In this document: positions 33,541 to 46,700 of the stretch, one piece after another | Numbering within the stretch: position 1 is the stretch's first letter | Layout: each line of letters starts with the position of its first letter | From: Symsagittifera roscoffensis | Taxonomy: Eukaryota; Xenacoelomorpha; Acoela; Convolutidae | Assembly: GCF_963678635.1 (NCBI RefSeq) | Contig: NC_087065.1 | Location: 73,355,345 to 73,419,344, forward strand | DNA: 64,000 nt | Direction of reading: 5' to 3' | Made by a program: the position numbers and the translations under genes | The notes under the pieces: generated by a model | Told to the model about the DNA's origin: nothing | The model's database searches: none | Seen by the model: only the letters and a program-made list of their open reading frames with translations

Positions 33541-36500
33541 TATTTTTAAAGAACAAATATTTTCACCATGCAAAGACTTATTCTGCTTATGACAATGTTT
33601 GAATAAGGTTTCAAAATTGAATATCAAATACGGGGAAAAGTTCACTAGAGGCCCTTCTTGGCTCTTTTCCCTCTTTTTCCCTTCTCATAAGCCACAAACT
33701 TATTGTGTAACTAGGGGTTTTTAAAAGCTTTAATATGTAGCCCAAATAAATTTTTCATAATCTATGGAATCCGCATGTCTATTTTTTAACAGTCAGACAA
33801 TTTAATAAAAATTTTTGTAAAATGTCACTAAAAAGGGATGAAGAAGGACGCAAAGCTCCTTTTTTTTGTCTCATTTTGTGACTTGCGAAGGGTGCGGGTT
33901 TTTTATTGAAAAATTTACAATTTTTCTAAGATCGGCCAAGTTTAGATTGCGAAATCTCTCAAATTACCAATGCGCTGTAGGACGATAAGACACAGCGTCT
34001 GAAAGCAACAACAACTACAATTTTGTCGGCGTGCTCCCTGAAGTTTAGTGTTTTTAAGGCTCTTTTTCCTCTCAAGCCTACCAACCACGCATGAGCTTCA
34101 ATCTTATGACGTAATTGGAAGTTTTAAAAAGTTATTTGTGCAGACAAATTTTGTTTGGCGGGGCTAATTGGTCCGCTTGTCGGCTTCCATAACAGCCTGG
34201 CAATGTGAATGTACGTTTTACTTGGGGCAGGCATGGTAAAAGAGCTTAAATTGACTCTGGAGAAAAATTGGTGCAGAAAAAAATGTAAACTGTTTTTCCT
34301 CCTCTCATTGCCCCCCTCTCTTCCATATCAATTTTTCATATCAATTTTATGGTTTATTTTAAGGTTTCGACCCCCTACCGACCCAAAGTGTCCCCCCATT
34401 GAACTATTTTGAGATATCCATTTTTGGCTGACGGACCCTTAAATTTTTCTAAAGGCGTCTTTGGCGTCAATAAATACTAATTTTGAGGGGGGAGCGCGCG
34501 CCAAAAAAACGCAAATTTTGGTCAACAGTTTTGCGGCGCAGAAAATTTGGTCAAATTATGGTCTTTATATTGGTTTGGGAGAGCTCAGACTTTTCGAAAA
34601 TCCACCCCCCCCCCCCCTCGAGAAAATCCTAGATCCGCCTGCGTGTAATTATGGCTAAACGCGTGGTATTACGATGTAAGGTATGCAGAACAAATCAGTT
34701 CACTGCAAAATTTTGGCTTCTTTTCATTCCCTCCACCTGTAATTTTTTACAATTAAAATTACTGTTCACATTGTCCGATTGTCATAAAAATTCACATGCA
34801 GACTAAGTAGGCCATTACAATCATTTTGATCTTAATAATTAACCTTTTAAAACCACTCGTTGGACCATAAATTTGATGCACGTGTGAGGTGGGGAAAAAG
34901 AAAAAGAGCCAAAATTTCATTACTTTAAGTTAAAATAATTTTTCAAAACAGAAAATCAAATGTTGAAGGAGTGGATAAAAGCTCGAGGGGCTTACAAGGT
35001 TAAGTTATAAGACCAAATACGTTTGTCATGGCCTAAGTAGTCCGCATGCAAGTTTTTTCACAAAATTCGGACAATTGAACAGAAAATTTACTTATAAAAA
35101 CTTACAGGCTGGGGAGAAAGAAAAAGAGTCAAATTTTGGATTGGTCGTACAAAGTAGATAGAAGTGATGAAACAGTACCAAAGAGGGGACACCTTAGGCG
35201 GTCAAGGTGTCGAACCCTTGTGAAGACGGGGTGGGGTTGAGAGAAGCGTGCCTTGATCTCCTCTTTCCGAACGAACTTGGAAAGTATGCATGAGTAAAAA
35301 GTAATCAAAAAAGAAAAGGCTCTGTTCCAGTTCCCCCCAAACCAATTTTGAAAAGCTTATTTTATTTAACTTTGTCAAAATGCAAGGAAATTTGGCGTGG
35401 TGAACAAATTGACAACTGTGAACAGATTTGTTCTTCATACTTTACAGCGTAACATCATGCATTTAGCCGTAATAACACGCAAAACAAACATAAAACTCGG
35501 TATTTTGAAGGGGGGCTCTTTTTCCTTCCCCCCAAGTGCAAATTTTTACATGTAAATTTGTTGACCACTTTGTCGGATTGTTATGAAAATTCACATGCAG
35601 ACTAATAAGGCCACGACAAACATATTTGGTCTTCATACACAATTTCGTAAAACCACTCGTTACACTAAAAAAATGAAGCTCGTGTGAGGTGGGGGGAAAA
35701 GGAAATAGAGCCAAGGGGGGAACTGGAAAAGAGCCAAAGAAAGTATCATGATACTGACTTGAATGGTCGGATAAAAACATCGCAAAATTGCAGTTGGAAG
35801 CTGTTCAAAAGTTGTTCACACGGGTTTTTACATGTAAGAAATGTTGTAAAAATTTGTTCATCTGTTAACGCTGACACGTTTTGATGACCCGCACTGACAA
35901 AAATGGTTTCGGATCGATTTAAATTGATTTTAAATTGACCTTAAATCGATCAAAATTGATTAACAAAGTAGGACCGTCTTATATTGAATTTCAGAAAAAA
36001 TCAAGGGGTAACTAGAAAAGAGCCACATCAACATGTCCAGCATTACATTTCAATTAAAAAAATCATGCATAATGCGAGTGAGCGTTGAACTTATTGTAAA
36101 AAAGCACATGCTGTATTTTTCCGCTGCTCCTTATTTATCTTGGGGCGACCAGGAACTAAGTTGTACGTTAGACAACCGAATCAAAGAAAGACCACGTGAT
36201 TATCCTCCAGCTTCAGTGTTGCCAACCGATTGACAGCTACCAACGGTATAGTGCGCTGTTTCCAACCTGTTTAAGATAGGATTTGCCCTAAGCACAAAAA
36301 CATTTCGTCATTGGGGACTCAATTTTTCATTTTCACTTCCAAAATATCAAATTTTTTGCTCTTAACCTCTACCTTCCATCCAGTGGCGTGCGCTGAAATT
36401 TGACTCTTTTCAGTTTCCCACCCTCCTCGTAAAAAGCAAAACATAACTGCTCAAAAATTGCTCACACCGCATTTTGTATGTTAAAAATGTTATAAAAATT

Positions 36501-37830
36501 TGTTCACCTGTTACGCTGACACGTTTTGATGCAGTTTTTAATATGAAAACTCGTTTTAAATAGGACTTTCCTTTAATAAATTTTAAAAAAAATGAAAGGG
36601 GAACTGGAAAAGAACCAGATTTTTTTTTTTTGGGGGGAGGGGAGGTTTGAAAATTTTGTTGTTGATTTTTTTTTTAGGTCAATCAATATGATTTTGCGAG
36701 CTCTACTGAAATAGTATGAGGACTCTATTTTGCCGCAAGCAAGTTTTTCAAAAAACAGGACAAAAAAGGCGTTCTCCGGCATTTTTTTGAAAATTTTGAC
36801 AAAAAAATATGTTTTTTTTTTGGCGCGCTTCCCCCCCCCCCCCCCTCCCCCTAAAATTAGTCATATTGGCGCCCAAGGTTCCTTCAGAAAAATTTTGAGG
36901 TTGTTCACCGAAAAATGGATGTCATAAAATTATACCAAAGGGGGGACCCTTTGGAAAATTTTGGCAACCAGAATTGAGGGAGGGGAGGGGACGTTGAAAA
37001 TCCACCCCCCTTCGAGAAAGCCCCAGATCTGCCCCTGAATGTACAAGTAGCTTTTCAGAACTGAACTTCAAATGTGGGGTGAAAAATTTGCAGGTGGGAG
37101 GGAAAAGGAAAAAGAGCCAAAAGTTTTGCCTGATGAACAAACTTATCACTGAGAATTTTTATTACGCCCTACATCGGCTCTTTTTCAGTCCCCCCAGTAA
37201 AATTACAAAATTAAGCTGTTCAAAAAACAGTTCACACGGCATTATGCATCTAAAGAAATGTTGTCAAAGTTTGTTCACCTGTTCACGCTGACAAGTTTTG
37301 ATGCAGTTTTGAATAGGAAAAGTCATTTTAAATAAACTCTCTTATGTTGAATTCCAGAAAAAAAGCAAAGGGGGACTGGAAAAGAGTCAAATAACCAAGC
37401 CCATAAAAATCCTTGCATCCTTACAATAAAACGGCATGCATGGGGGGGGGGGGGGGAGAAACCGTAACCGAGCTATTCAAAATATAGGCCTTGAAATTTA
37501 GACAAAGTGGTGCAAGTTTAAGTGGCCCTTTTTCAGCCCCCCTTTGATTTTTTCTGAAATTCATTAAAAGAAAGTCTATTTAAATTTACTTTTCATGTTA
37601 TAAACTGCATTAAAACGTGTCAGTGTGAACAGGTGAACAAATTTTCACAAAATTTGAACATGCAAAAATCATGGAACAATTCTTCAGCAGCTTTATTTTG
37701 CTATTTTACGGGAAAGGGGGGGGGGGGCTGGGAAACTGGAAAAGAGCCGTTTAGTTAAAGGAGTCTTTTTATGTTCTCTCAATTACAAAATTAATTTTTT
37801 TCGCCCGAAACCAAGTATTTGGATTGGAAA
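33541..37830. repeat. Cluster of G-rich inverted-repeat elements and repeat fragments
   Basis: Blocks ending in GGAAAAAGAGCC or GGCTCTTTTCC next to runs of G or C recur every 200-450 bases (near 34905, 35130, 35510, 35690, 36020, 36400, 36600, 37100, 37380, 37520 and 37740). They share interior text such as GTCGGATTGT, ACATGCAGACTAA and AAAACCACTCGTT. Pieces of the GGATCTAGGATTTTCTCGAGG family are interleaved at 34362-34652, 36610-36965 and 36966-37040. No gene seen; frames such as 35463-35780 are translations of these repeats. Confidence 0.65.
35888..35975. repeat. Fragment of the CACTGACAAAA / AAATCGATTT family
   Basis: CCCGCACTGACAAAAATGG is followed by GGATCGATTTAAATTGATTT and ACCTTAAATCGATCAAAATTG. 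It shares its terminus with the elements near 39535 and 17185. Confidence 0.5.
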
Positions 37831-37941
37831 GAGCGATTCAAAAGGACAGACGATCCTTCTCTAGAATCACGGCTGTCAGACACTTCAATCGAGTCATCTT
37901 TCTAATCAAGACTGTGAGATCGTTCAATCGGGTCTTTCAAA

Positions 37942-38127
37942 ATGGGCAATGAGGGTAATAAGAAGGACGAGAACTGCTGCAAGAAGGGGTGCAGGGGTCT
38001 GAAGAACTGCTGTGGTCGTATGCCATGGATCTCACTCACTTCGGCTGTGCTCATGGTGGCCGCCTTCACCATCATTCTCATCTTCATGGAGATGGGACTG
38101 ACCAAAATGGACAAGGCTTTCAAAATT
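37942..38127 (+). CDS. M6/PLP-family tetraspan protein, exon 1 (N-terminus and TM1)
   Basis: Starts at ATG 37942 and ends with the donor ATT/GTATGT in phase 0, 62 residues. The N-terminus is hydrophilic with cysteines at 12, 13, 17, 23 and 24, followed by G-R-M-P-W-I-S-L-T-S-A at 25-35 and a hydrophobic helix to about 50. PLP and M6 proteins have just this arrangement: a cytoplasmic N-terminus with palmitoylated cysteines and a C-x-R-x-P-[YW] motif before TM1. These are plasma-membrane proteins of neurons and glia involved in membrane shaping and neurite growth. The region 37830-37941, less AT-rich than its surroundings, is probably the 5' untranslated region. The next exon lies at 49756, phase 0. 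Confidence 0.8.
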
Positions 38128-38239
38128 GTATGTACTTGCAGAAGGACTACAATAAAGCGCTGTTTTTCCCTTCCATCCATACCCCCCCCCCCCCCCCCCC
38201 GCCTGTCATTAGCATCAATTTTATGGAGTAACGAGTGGT

Positions 38240-38679
38240 GGCTCTTTTTCCTTTTCCCGCCCACCTCACACGATCTTCAATATATTAGTAAAACGAGTGG
38301 TTTTACGAGGTTGAGTATGAAGATCAAATGTGTTTGTGGTGGCCTTATTAATCTGTATATAAGTTTTCACAACAATCGGACAATGTGGTCAACAAATTTA
38401 CATGTAACATATAAAAATTTGCAGGTGGTGGGGGGGGGGGGTGAGGAAAAAGAGTCTGAGTGGCTGCTCTTTTCCAGTTTCCCCCCTTTCAAAATAGCGA
38501 ATTTTATATTTGTTTTACGTGTTATTACGGCTAAATGCGTGATGTTACGCTGTAAAGTATGAAGAACAAATCTGTTCAGAATTGTCGATTTGTTCACCAC
38601 GCCAAATTTCATTGCATTGTGACAACGTCAAATAGACTTTTCAAAATTGAATTTGAAGGGGGGGACTGGAAAAGAGCCT
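38240..38679. repeat. Two adjacent GGCTCTTTTTCC inverted-repeat elements with shared target repeats
   Basis: Unit 1 (38240-38457) begins GGCTCTTTTTCC and ends GGAAAAAGAGTCT. Unit 2 (38465-38679) begins TGCTCTTTTCCAG and ends CTGGAAAAGAGCCT. The heptamer GAGTGGC (GAGTGGT at the first position in this copy, GAGTGGC in copy B) flanks both units at 38233, 38458 and 38680. This is what two insertions at the same 7-8 bp target would leave, as hAT-like transposons do. No transposase is present. Confidence 0.65.
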
Positions 38680-39360
38680 GAGTGGCTTTATAGGTCAAGT
38701 GTGAAGACCATAAAAATGCTTGTCATGGTCTAGTCTAATTAGTCCCGAAAATTTTGCATAGTAGACATTTTGCGATTGTGAACGATTTTTCTTAATAACC
38801 AGCTCGACGCATTTAGCCGCAATAAAACGTGAAGTATACCTATCTATGAAAACAGAAAACTTTGAAATGAGGGAAGGGGGAAGAAAAAAACTGTAGTATT
38901 TCTGAAAATAGATATCCTAAAGGAGGCTAGGGCACTGCGATGACGTGTTTTTGAGGAAAAATACAAACATGGCAATCACTTTTGGTGATCAACAAGCACA
39001 TAATATATGACAAGACTGCCCCCATTCACTCCCCCCATTTAAAAATTTTTTTAAATAGCTGTTATTACAGCTAAACGCGTTATCCTACGAAATGAAGTGA
39101 AAATCGGTTTACAATAATTGGTTTTTAGTCGACCGATTACTACTACCAAATTTAATACGCAACAGTTACTAAGCTGCAAAACTGTATCATTGATCATTGC
39201 GATACAAAGTCAGTAAAAAATAACAGAATGCTCGTATCAGGGTAAAGCATTGAATGTTCCGACTGAACTTTCACGGGCCTCAAGTAGACTTTGGTAAATG
39301 CAACAACAGCAATTTATGAATATCAAGCTGATCATATCAAAACTTAAAGGTAAAATTGAG

Positions 39361-41290
39361 TCGAATCTGAAAATTATACGACCAGTTAGCTGAGCTGATT
39401 TCAATTTGAAGCAATTTTGTAGTGCGGAACAAAATCCAAGCTCAAAAAAATAGCGTTACATTTAAGCATCAAATTATTAAACGAGCAGTTTATGTATACT
39501 CGTTTCAGCGACCTTAGTCTCAGGTTAATATACCCGCACTGACAAAATTGAGATTGAAAAAGATTCAAATCGATTTATATACAGATGAAACAGTGTAAAA
39601 TGGATTTACGATAGCCCATTTAGATCACATTAATGGAATCGATTAAATGGATTTGAACGGTAGAAAAAAAACGATTTTACTGCCTCAAAAATGTAGACAA
39701 AATTGATTAAAGTCAATTTTGTTTCAACTAATTTTAATATGAAAACAATACTGCTCGTATATCAAGGCAAAATTTTGAAGGTTCCGACTGTCCTTTAAAT
39801 TAATATCGAATGGTTTTTGGGAAAAGAAAAGATTGAAAATCGAAAAATTTTCGACAAAATCAAAGTGTGAAATTTTGAGTCGTACAAAATCAATACGACC
39901 GATTAACTAGCATTAATTCAATTTGGAACAATTTTGTTGTGCGGAATAATTCGCCACGCATAAATATTTTTGTTCCCCAGAATTTAGAAAATAAGTCTGA
40001 TGTAAAAAATTTTTTCAAATTGAACTCAGCAAGTCAATGTTTTCAATAGGATATAAAAAAATTTTGTTGAACACTATTATTTCGATCGGCGAAAATTGAT
40101 TGAATAAAAAAACCAAACCAAGCATAAATATTCCATTTTCTTCGAAAGTCGGAACAAAAGTTTGAGTCGTATATGAAAATCATACGACCAGTTAGCTTAC
40201 CACATTTCAATTTGGAATAATTAGCGTTACATTTTAAGCATCAAAGTATTAAACGAGCTGTTTATGTATACTCGTTTCAGCGCCCTTAGTCTCAGGTTAA
40301 TATACCCGCACTGACAAAATTGAGATTGAAAAGATTCAAATCGGTTTATATACAGATGAAACTGTGTAAAATGGATTTACGATAGCCATTTAGATACATT
40401 AATGGAATCGATTAAATGAATTTGAACGGTAGAAAAAAAAAACGATTTTACTGCCTCAAAAATGTAGACAAAATTGATTAAAGTCAATTTGTTTCAACTA
40501 TTTTTAATATCAAAACAATACTGCTCGTATATCAAGGCAAAATTTTGAAGGTTCCGACTGTCCTTTAAATTAATATCGAATGGTTTTTGGGAAAAGAAAA
40601 GATTGAAAATCGAAAATTTTCGACAAAATCAAAGTGTGAAATTTTGAGTCGTACAAAATCAATACGACCGATTAACTAGCATTAATTCAATTTGGAACAA
40701 TTTTGTTGTGCGGAATAATTCGCCACGCATAATATTTTCGTTCCCCAAAATTTAGAAAATAAGTCTGAGGTACAAAATTTTTTCAAATTGAACTCAGGAA
40801 GTCAATGTTTTCAATGGGATATAAAAAAATTTTGTTGAACACTATTATTTCGATCGGCGAAAATTGATTGAATAAAAAAACCAAACCAAGCATAAATATT
40901 CCATTTTCTTCGAAAGTAGGAACAAACGTTTTAGTCGTATATGAAATTCATACGACCAGTTAGCTTACCACATTTCAATTTGGAATAATTAGCGTTACAT
41001 TTTAAGCATCAATGTATTAAACGAGCTGTTTATGTATACTCGTTTCAGCGCCCTTAGTCTCAGGTTAATATACCTGCACTGACAAAATTGAGATTGAAAA
41101 AGTTTCAAATCGTTTTTTATACAGTCAGACTGTTAAAAATGGATTGCGATAGCCCATTTGGATACGTTAATCGATTCGATTAATGATTTTTAATGGTAGA
41201 AAGAAATCGATTTTACTGCCTGAAAAATGTAGACAAAATCGATTGAAATCAATTTTGTTGTTACTAATTTCAATATGAAAACAAAAACAG
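39361..41290. repeat. Tandem array of about 770-bp units
   Basis: The text CGTTTCAGCGCCCTTAGTCT recurs at 39501, 40273 and 41041, spacings of 772 and 768. Each unit contains the CACTGACAAAATTGAG block with AAATCGATTT-type palindromes and then an AAGACTGCTCG-family element (ACTGCTCGTATATCAAGGC ... TTCGAAAGTCGGAAC). The third unit diverges after about 250 bases. The same array is repeated in the second copy at about 44950-46880. Confidence 0.85.
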
Positions 41291-41349
41291 GCTAACTTGA
41301 CAAAAAATGGAATTAAATCAATTAAGAATTGATTGAAATTGAGTTTCTG

Positions 41350-43330
41350 AACTACATTTTCGTCGATTCAATCCGATTTTTTTGTAGATTTTGCTAGCTT
41401 ATCTGTATAAAATCTATTGTTATCCATATCTTGCCCTACGAGTAGTACTGGCACATGATGGAATCACATAGATTGATCCAGCATTCGGAGAATGTTTGTT
41501 TTTGGAAAATCACAGTCATCAAAAATCGGACAAAAAGGTCATTAAGTAGGAAATCAGAAAAAATCAATAGCCCATACACGCACATACACGAGAAGTGTAA
41601 ATTTTAAAGATAAAAAATTTCGTTACAAATTTTATCTTTGATAATCAAAACACTAAATCAAATTTCAAAATGAAGTGTTCACGGAAAGTTGAAAAGCTAC
41701 ATAAACAGAACAAACATACGAAAAGTGGAAGAAAAAGAACACTCTGAATTCAATCTGGTTTTTTCAATTGTTCTTTATTGTTTTTAAAAAACAAGAAACT
41801 TGTTTTTTATTGTGATTACTAATTTATCCTGTTTAAAATTTAGTTTTTTTGCCTAAACCAAAAAAACGATCGAAATATAAAACCAAAATTACAACTATGA
41901 GAAAATTGATCATTTATTTGTATACCGTCCTATTCAATCAGTGAATGAACAATTTAGTTTGCAGACTCGAAATGTAGGCTCGCAGCTGTGTTTCAGGAAA
42001 TAATAATTCAAATACTAATGACAATCTATTATTTTTTAAGTACTGGGAAATGATAATCTATGAATCTAATATTCTATTTTCTAGGAATTTATTGTCGTAT
42101 AATTTACATAAGAAATTTTGATCAAATATCATAAAAAAGATTTTCCAGTTTTTGAGGAATCAAAACAAAAATATGCTAAGCTTGACCATCATTGAATTTC
42201 GTAAATATGAACGTGGGTTCCTAAAAAGTGGAGCTTTAGTTTTTCTTGCAAAGATTAAGAAAATCTTGTTATATCAAAAAGTTAGCGCTGTCATTGATGA
42301 GTAAACATTTTCAGAGAAAAATGTAAAAAATTCTCTTCCTTTATTGATTATAGGTCCAAAATTTTCATATAAAACCTCTTGCTCAATTATTTATAATTGT
42401 TCATTGACTTTTTTACAGCAGTTTTAGGCAATAAAGCCCTCTTGAAAAAGTTTCGTCTTTCTATTTTTGTGTTTTTAGATTAATATGCTTATGCTAATCA
42501 AAGTTTTTACTTATTGGTGGTGATTCTTGAAAAAAACTACAATAGAATATCACTCTATTTTTTTTATTAGTTAGAAACAGCATTGAATAGACCAGAGCAA
42601 TGATTGTTTTTTAGGTATATTTTGCTCGTGGTTATATCTTGCGCTTGCATCAAATAATTTATTTTTGAGCTCTTCAAACTCCTCATTGAATTTTCAGATA
42701 TTGAAAAAACAACGTTGCCATAATGAATTGAAAGTTAACCTAGTGAAGATATTATATTGAATATTTTTTCGTAATATCTAAGATCGCAAATACTTGCATT
42801 TCCCAGTCATTAAAGTTTGCAACAAATTTTGGAAATTTGCAATCTCAAACCTTTCCCATTTTTCTGATCTCGATGTAGATAGTAACCAATAGAACTCAAA
42901 ATGAAGCAGGAACAGCCGTTTTCTCTGCAAACATCACAGAATCTTCCGACCACGCAATTTTTTGCATCAAAATGGAACAAAGAAACTTTTTTACATTAAG
43001 TTTGTGCTGATGATTTTTTAGTGACAGAGAGATGAATGGTGATTAATGAGCCATAAAAATCCTTCAAAAATCAATAAATATTAAAAAAAAAGATCCAAGA
43101 AGAATATGGTTTGAAAGTCAACCTGCTTCTGTTTAAACAAATTATTGGTCAAAGCAACTAACAAAACTGGACCAGTTTATATCAACGCTGATTTCTTTTC
43201 TAAATATTTCTAGAACCCAAATGACGCCCAATATGTTTGATTCCCTATGTAGCCTTTGAGGTAGCCAAAATTGGCTATAAAAAATTATAAAAATGTGTTC
43301 CACGCTAAAATTCTTTACCACAATTCCGGA
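41350..43330. other. Intron 1 sequence, single-copy in appearance
   Basis: AT-rich sequence without open frames, known repeats or structure that I can see, apart from its exact duplication at 46940-48925. Confidence 0.6.
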
Positions 43331-43335
43331 GAGGT

Positions 43336-43543
43336 AGTTTCTAGGATTTTCTCGAGGGGGGGGGGGCGGATTTTCAGAAAATTTCGAAAATTTTGTTGAC
43401 CTTTTTTGATTTTTATGAGCTCTCCTAAATCACTCTAAAGACCCCCTTTTGCCCAAATTTTCTGCGCGGCAGGCAAAATTTTAAAAAAAGCCAAAAAAAG
43501 GCGTTTTTAGGAAATTTTCGGAAAATTTTCACCAAAAAATTGC
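43336..43543. repeat. GGATCTAGGATTTTCTCGAGG-family element, cut by the gap
   Basis: TCTAGGATTTTCTCGAGG, a G-run, then CAAATTTTCTGCGCGGCAGGC. It is the left part of the element seen whole at 48931-49440; the contig ends inside it, which fits an assembly break in a repeat. Confidence 0.8.
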
Positions 43544-43743
43544 NNNNNNNNNNNNNNNNNNNNNNNNNNNNNNNNNNNNNNNNNNNNNNNNNNNNNNNNN
43601 NNNNNNNNNNNNNNNNNNNNNNNNNNNNNNNNNNNNNNNNNNNNNNNNNNNNNNNNNNNNNNNNNNNNNNNNNNNNNNNNNNNNNNNNNNNNNNNNNNNN
43701 NNNNNNNNNNNNNNNNNNNNNNNNNNNNNNNNNNNNNNNNNNN
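43544..43743. other. Assembly gap of 200 N
   Basis: Exactly 200 N. It is flanked on both sides by ends of the same 5.39 kb sequence, so the two contigs overlap and the gap is not real. Confidence 0.99.
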
Positions 43744-43746
43744 AAA

Positions 43747-46700
43747 AAAGCGCTGTTTTTCCCTTCCATCCATACCCCCCCCCCGCCTGTCATTAGCATC
43801 AATTTTATGGAGTAACGAGTGGCGGCTCTTTTTCCTTTTCCCGCCCACCTCACACGATCTTCAATATATTAGTAAAACGAGTGGTTTTACGAGGTTGAGT
43901 ATGAAGATCAAATATGTTTGTGGTGGCCTTATTAATCTGTATATAAGTTTTCACAACAATCGGACAATGTGGTCAACAAATATACATGTAACATATAAAA
44001 ATTTGCAGGTGGTGGGGGGGGGGGGGGGAGGAAAAAGAGTCTGAGTGGCGGCTCTTTTCCAGTTTCTCCCCTTTCAAAATAACGAGTTTTATATTTGTTT
44101 TACGTGTTATTTCGGCTAAATGCGTGATGTTACGCTGTAAAGTATGAAGAACAAATCTGTTCAGAATTGTCGATTTGTTCACCACGCCAAATTTCATTGC
44201 ATTGTGACAACGTCAAATAGACTTTTCAAAATTGAATTTGAAAGGGGGGGGGACTGGAAAAGAGCCTGAGTGGCTTTATAGGTCAAGTGTGAAGACCATA
44301 AAAATGCTTGTCATGGTCTAGTCTAATTAGTCCCGAAAATTTTGCATAGTAGACATTTTGCGATTGTGAACGATTTTTCTTAATAACCAGCTCGACGCAT
44401 TTAGCCGCAATAAAACGTGAAGTATACCTATCTATGAAAACAGAAAACTTTGAAATGAGGGAAGGGGGAAGAAAAAAACTGTAGTATTTCTGAAAATAGA
44501 TATCCTAAAGGAGGCTAGGGCACTGCGATGACGTGTTTTTGAGGAAAAATACAAACATGGCAATCACTTTTGATTACCAACAAGCACATAATATATGACA
44601 AGACTGCCCCCATTCACTCCCCCCATTTAAAAATTTTTTTAAATAGCTGTTATTACAGCTAAACGCGTTATCCTACGAAATGAAGTGAAAATCGGTTTAC
44701 AATAATTGGTTTTTAGTCGACCGATTACTACTACCAAATTTAATACGCAACAGTTACTAAGCTGCAAAACTGTATCATTGATCATTGCGATACAAAGTCA
44801 GTAAAAAATAACAGAATGCTCGTATCAGGATAAAGCATTGAATGTTCCGACTGAACTTTCACGGGCCTCAAGTAGACTTTGGTAAATGCAACAACAGCAA
44901 TTTATGAATATCAAGCTGATCATATCAAAACTTAAAGGTAAAATTGAGTCGAATCTGAAAATTATACGACCAGTTAGCTGAGCTGATTTCAATTTGAAGC
45001 AATTTTGTAGTGCGGAACAAAATCCAAGCTCAAAAAAAATAGCGTTACATTTTAAGCATCAAATTATTAAACGAGCAGTTTATGTATACTCGTTTCAGCG
45101 ACCTTAGTCTCAGGTTAATATACCCGCACTGACAAAATTGAGATTGAAAAAGATTTAAATCGATTTATATACAGATGAAACAGTGTAAAATGGATTTACG
45201 ATAGCCCATTTAGATACATTAATGGAATCGATTAAATGGATTTGAACGGTAGAAAAAAAAAACGATTTTACTGCCTCAAAAATGTAGACAAAATTGATTA
45301 AAGTCAATTTTGTTTCAACTATTTTTAATATGAAAACAATACTGCTCGTATATCAAGGCAAAATTTTGAAGGTTCCGACTGTCTTTTAAATTAATATCGA
45401 ATGGTTTTTGGGAAAAGAAAAGATTGAAAATCGAAAAATTTTCGACAAAATCAAAGTGTGAAATTTTGAGTCGTACAAAATCAATACGACCGATTAACTA
45501 GCATTAATTCAATTTGGAACAATTTTGTTGTGCGGAATAATTCGCCACGCATAAATATTTTTGTTCCCCAGAATTTAGAAAATAAGTCTGAGGTGAAAAA
45601 TTTTTTCAAATTGAACTCAGGAAGTCAATGTTTTCAATAGGATATAAAAAAATTTTGTTGAACACTATTATTTCGATCGGCGAAAATTGATTGAATAAAA
45701 AAACCAAACCAAGCATAAATATTCCATTTTCTTCGAAAGTCGGAACAAAAGTTTGAGTCGTATATGAAATTCATACGATCAGTTAGCTTACCACAATTCA
45801 ATTTGGAATAATTAGCGTTACATTTTAAGCATCAAAGTATTAAACGAGCTGTTTATGTATACTCGTTTCAGCGCCCTTAGTCTCAGGTTAATATACCCGC
45901 ACTGACAAAATTGAGATTGAAAAAGATTCAACTCGATTTATATACAGATGAAACTGTGTAAAATGGATTTACGATAGCCCATTTAGATACATTAATGGAA
46001 TCGATTAAATGAATTTGAACGGTAGAAAAAAAACGATTTTACTGCCTCAAAAATGTAGACAAAATTGATTAAAGTCAATTTTGTTTCAACTATTTTTAAT
46101 ATGAAAACAATACTGCTCGTATATCAAGGCAAAATTTTGAAGGTTCCGACTGTCCTTTAAATTAATATCGAATGGTTTTTGGGAAAAAAAAAAGATTGAA
46201 AATCGAAAAATTTTCGACAAAATCAAAGTGTGAAATTTTGAGTCGTACAAAATCAATACGACCGATTAAGTAGCATTAATTCAATTTGGAACAATTTTGT
46301 TGTGCGGAATAATTCGCCACGCATAAATATTTTCGTTCCCCAGAATTTAGAAAATAAGTCTGAGGTAAAAAATTTTTTCAAATTGAACTCAGGAAGTCAA
46401 TGTTTTCAATGGGATATAAAAAAATTTTGTTGAACACTATTATTTCGATCGGCGAAAATTGATTGAATAAAAAACCAAACCAAGCATAAATATTCCATTT
46501 TCTTCGAAAGTAGGAACAAAAGTTTGAGTCGTATATGAAATTCATACGACCAGTTAGCTTACCACATTTCAATTTGGAATAATTAGCGTTACATTTTAAG
46601 CATCAATGTATTAAACGAGCTGTTTATGTATACTCGTTTCAGCGCCCTTAGTCTCAGGTTAATATACCTGCACTGACAAAATTGAGATTGAAAAATATTC

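Larger units (their letters stand above)
38154..43543. repeat. Duplicated intron-1 segment, copy A (ends at the gap)
   Basis: Virtually the same sequence as 43747-49137, offset by about 5,593 bases. The copy stops exactly where the 200-N gap begins, and the other starts within a few bases of the gap end. Differences are of allelic kind: lengths of C and G runs, scattered single bases, and TTTTGGTGATCAACAAG against TTTTGATTACCAACAAG. Confidence 0.92.

Noticed and set aside
37900-37941. Core promoter of the M6/PLP gene
   Set aside because: I could not find a TATA box or initiator that stands out, and the transcription start may be further upstream, so no promoter is annotated.
37942-38562. A 206-codon protein starting at the M6/PLP exon 1 ATG
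   Set aside because: The frame runs past a consensus donor (GTATGT at 38128) into C-runs and inverted-repeat elements. Only the first 62 codons are exon.
43425-43853. Open frames on both strands crossing the N gap
   Set aside because: They are open only because N contains no stop. The flanks are transposon sequence.
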